From CAYJLB01 sp964370845 (GTDB lineage: Bacteria; Bacillota; Clostridia; Oscillospirales; Ruminococcaceae): a stretch of DNA of 15,407 bases. The notes beneath the pieces are model-generated. The model made no database searches, was not told the DNA's origin, and was given only the letters and a program-made list of their open reading frames with translations. The position numbers were made by a program, and so were the translations under genes. The first letter of the stretch is position 1. Each line of letters opens with the position of its first letter. Of the stretch, positions 14,005 to 15,407 are shown piece after piece. The DNA lies in the NCBI GenBank assembly GCA_964370845.1, contig CAYJLB010000056.1, positions 1-15,407 on the forward strand. The letters are read 5' to 3'.

Positions 14005-14694
14005 ATGGTAGTTGTAACAGGGGATATGCATGGCGATATTACTCGCTTTAATGATAAAAATATTAAAAAGCTGAAAAAAGGCGACACTTTAATGGTGTGC
14101 GGTGACTTTGGATTTCTTTGGACTGGTGACAAAAAAGAGAAGAAAATCCTTAAACAACTTGGTAAGAAAAAGTATAATATTATGTTTGTTGAAGGTTGTC
14201 ACGAGAATTTTTCATTGCTTTTAGAATATCCGAAAGAGGAATATTGCGGTGGTGAAGTTAGGAGAATTTCTGGCAACTTAATGCAAATGGTTCGCGGTAA
14301 TATTTTTACGATTGAGGGTAATACTTTCTTTGCTTTTGGTGGAGGGCAAGAGATTGAGGAAAATATCCGTAGGGAAAGCAATACTTTTTGGAAAGAGGCT
14401 TTACCAACAGTTGAGGAGATAAATTTTGGTGTTGAAAACCTTAATAAAAGCAAGCAAACAGTGGATTATTTAATAACTCACGAACCTCCAGGGCGAGTGA
14501 AAGACTTTTTAGGTTTATCCGTTGTAACAAATGATAACGAGATAAACGAGTTGAACACAGTGTTTAATATAGTTTCAGAAAAGTGTACTTTTAAACGTTG
14601 GTTCTTCGGAAAATGCCACAAGAACAAGGTTGTTTCCCAAAAATATAACGCTTTATTCACAGATGTAGTGGTTGTTCCCACCAACGGAAAATAA
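14005..14694 (+). CDS. Calcineurin-like metallophosphoesterase with altered metal-site residues
   Basis: A 229-residue cytoplasmic protein with the order of motifs of the calcineurin-like phosphoesterase fold: G-D7-M-H9-G-D (motif I), C-G-D34-F-G (motif II), E-G-C65-H66-E-N (motif III), I-T-H159-E-P-P (motif IV) and F-G-K203-C204-H205 (motif V). Motif III is normally G-N-H-[ED] and motif V G-H-x-H, so the bridging Asn and one metal His appear replaced by Cys and Lys, with a new Cys beside the latter. It may use another metal set or be weakened. Substrates of these small phage- and gut-associated phosphoesterases are usually unknown. It stands alone, with strong ribosome site AAGGACGGAG, transcribed away from the carboxypeptidase gene and followed by repeats. 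Fold confident, activity uncertain. Confidence 0.85.
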   Translation: MVVVTGDMHGDITRFNDKNIKKLKKGDTLMVCGDFGFLWTGDKKEKKILKQLGKKKYNIMFVEGCHENFSLLLEYPKEEYCGGEVRRISGNLMQMVRGNIFTIEGNTFFAFGGGQEIEENIRRESNTFWKEALPTVEEINFGVENLNKSKQTVDYLITHEPPGRVKDFLGLSVVTNDNEINELNTVFNIVSEKCTFKRWFFGKCHKNKVVSQKYNALFTDVVVVPTNGK

Positions 14695-14730
14695 AACTAC
14701 ATAAAGCTATTATATCAAAAATCAAATTAT

Positions 14731-14844
14731 TCGTCAAGAGGCGGGGGAACCCCGCTGTTATGCCAGGCAACGTGACGTTGCATCCATGCCCGTACTGGAC
14801 AAAGTGAAAAGGAAGATTTTATTTCTGCGAGGTCGGATTTTGTA
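14731..14844 (+). repeat. TGA-loop hairpin repeat, copy D2 (longest copy)
   Basis: This copy has an extra 5' hairpin, GCGGGG 14741-14746, loop GAA, CCCCGC 14750-14755. Then comes the shared hairpin GCAACG 14767-14772, loop TGA, CGTTGC 14776-14781, and the conserved tail ending GAGGTCGGATTTTGTA. It starts about 37 bp after the phosphoesterase stop, in sense orientation. The GC-rich hairpin has no T run, so I do not call it a terminator. Confidence 0.72.
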
Positions 14845-14881
14845 AAGGCACTTATGGTCGTGCGTTACCGAACAAAATCAT

Positions 14882-15195
14882 AAATTACACAAGCTAAAGG
14901 TTTTGATTAAACTTTTCCTCAAAAAGTTTACGGGTTCTTAGGGCAGAGCCATAAGTCGCTTGTCGCAACAAGCGAAAATCTCGAGTAATAGAAATTCGTC
15001 AAAAAAAGCAAGAGAACAAAAGTAAAAGCTAAACCCAGCAGAAAACCACAAAATAGTTGTAGGGACAAGGCTTGCCCTTGTCCGATAAAACAAAATAAAA
15101 AACCTAATAGAAAGAATTAGTAAAGATAGTTTTCTGCTGGTTTATAGTAGCATTACGAGAAATTATATAATTTCGAGGAATGCGGGCGGTTTCAT
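14882..15195 (+). repeat. Multi-hairpin dispersed element, copy R4 (most diverged)
   Basis: H1: TAAACTTTT 14908-14916, loop CCTCA, AAAAGTTTA 14922-14930 (9 pairs, sequence unlike R3). H2: CTTAGGGC 14937-14944, loop AGA, GCCATAAG 14948-14955. H3: CGCTTGT 14957-14963, loop CGCA, ACAAGCG 14968-14974. P1: CCAGCAGAAAAC 15035-15046 with GTTTTCTGCTGG 15129-15140 (12 perfect pairs, a third sequence). H5: GCATT 15150-15154 / AATGC 15179-15183 around GAAATT 15159-15164 / AATTTC 15169-15174. Here both H5 stems differ from the other copies yet pair. A GTAGGG palindrome is inserted inside P1. No protein gene is supported in this region. Confidence 0.85.
15057..15091 (+). repeat. GTAGGG-type palindromic repeat, copy P-c (inside R4)
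   Basis: TTGTAGGG is followed by the hairpin GGACAAG 15063-15069 / CTTGTCC 15077-15083 and CGATAAAAC. It matches the copy at 6648-6682 at 34 of 35 positions. In R4 it lies between the P1 arms, whereas in R3 the equivalent lies before P1. Confidence 0.7.
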
Positions 15196-15236
15196 CAACT
15201 GAAAACCAATGAACGAACCAAAAAATAACAAATTTC

Positions 15237-15263
15237 GTAGGGCAAGGGTTCTGCTCTTGCCCT
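15237..15263 (+). repeat. GTAGGG-type palindromic repeat, copy P-d
   Basis: GGGCAAG 15240-15246 pairs with CTTGCCC 15256-15262; the inner bases continue the stem towards a TCT loop. It closely matches the minus-strand copy at 12031-12059. Around it (15196-15350) I see A-rich sequence with a further GGATTTTGTAG fragment near 15267 and no gene. Confidence 0.6.
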
Positions 15264-15363
15264 TTAGGATTTTGTAGTGACAAGGTTTGTATTATTCGCA
15301 TTAGACAAAGCAAGGTAGGGGAAACAGTTTACAGAATAAAATTACTTTACTATTATATAGTAT

Positions 15364-15407
15364 AAAAAATCCTTTTAGGCTTCTTTAAAGAAACTTAAAA
15401 GGATTTT
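15364..15407. terminator. Hairpin terminator at the right edge
   Basis: AAAATCCTTTTA (from about 15366) pairs with TAAAAGGATTTT at the window end (12 pairs), flanked by A and T runs, with a TTCTTTAAAGAA palindrome inside the loop. It may end a leftward gene lying beyond the window or rightward transcripts from the repeat region; it may continue past the edge. Confidence 0.7.

Noticed and set aside
14741..14755. GC-rich hairpin after the phosphoesterase as a terminator
   Set aside because: No T run follows it, and it belongs to the 5' part of repeat D2.
15104..15313. Minus-strand 69-codon open frame near the right end
   Set aside because: It overlaps P1 and H5 of R4 and a GTAGGG palindrome and has no coding signature.

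Overview
The window is AT-rich, standard-code DNA with strong AGGAG-type ribosome sites. It looks like an anaerobic low-GC Gram-positive (Bacillota, Clostridia), probably from a gut or rumen. Pointers are the O2-sensitive-type aldo/keto reductase with two 4Fe-4S sites, a NusG-II / Gx-transporter / ApbE set typical of Clostridia, and an S11 D,D-carboxypeptidase with a C-terminal anchor. Thirteen protein genes are supported. I see no tRNA, rRNA, CRISPR array or transposase gene.

Left half (323-8372, + strand): a glycan-degradation locus. It holds two uroporphyrinogen-decarboxylase-like (URO-D) genes in tandem, an alpha/beta-hydrolase esterase, a third URO-D-like gene, a GH43 beta-xylosidase-type hydrolase and an S1 formylglycine sulfatase. 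None has a signal peptide, so they would act in the cytoplasm on imported, decorated oligosaccharides: the esterase removes acyl groups, the sulfatase removes sulfate, and GH43 cleaves the glycosidic link. The role of the three URO-D paralogues is open; demethylation of a methylated sugar or aromatic is one guess. A strong hairpin terminator closes the locus at about 8372-8416.

Right half (8566-13941, - strand): a NodB-type deacetylase on its own promoter. Upstream of it is a gene row dacF-like, NusG-II protein, Gx transporter, apbE, Fe-S aldo/keto reductase (12-15 bp or 1 bp gaps except for one repeat-filled 0.2 kb gap). This row suggests envelope redox or flavinylation biology. A metallophosphoesterase with altered metal-site residues (14005-14694, +) is transcribed divergently from the carboxypeptidase gene.

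The most striking content is between the genes. Five copies (four on +, one partial on -) of a multi-hairpin element of roughly 300-350 bp fill the long intergenic regions. Its stems differ in sequence from copy to copy but stay paired, while loops and linkers stay nearly constant. Two further small repeat families (a hairpin with a TGA loop, and a GTAGGG-type palindrome) are interspersed with it and sometimes nested inside it. Where the upstream gene is visible, the elements mostly start just after a stop codon and in the gene's sense orientation. This is the best candidate in the window for an undescribed system: a structured RNA or ssDNA-hairpin element, mobile or regulatory.
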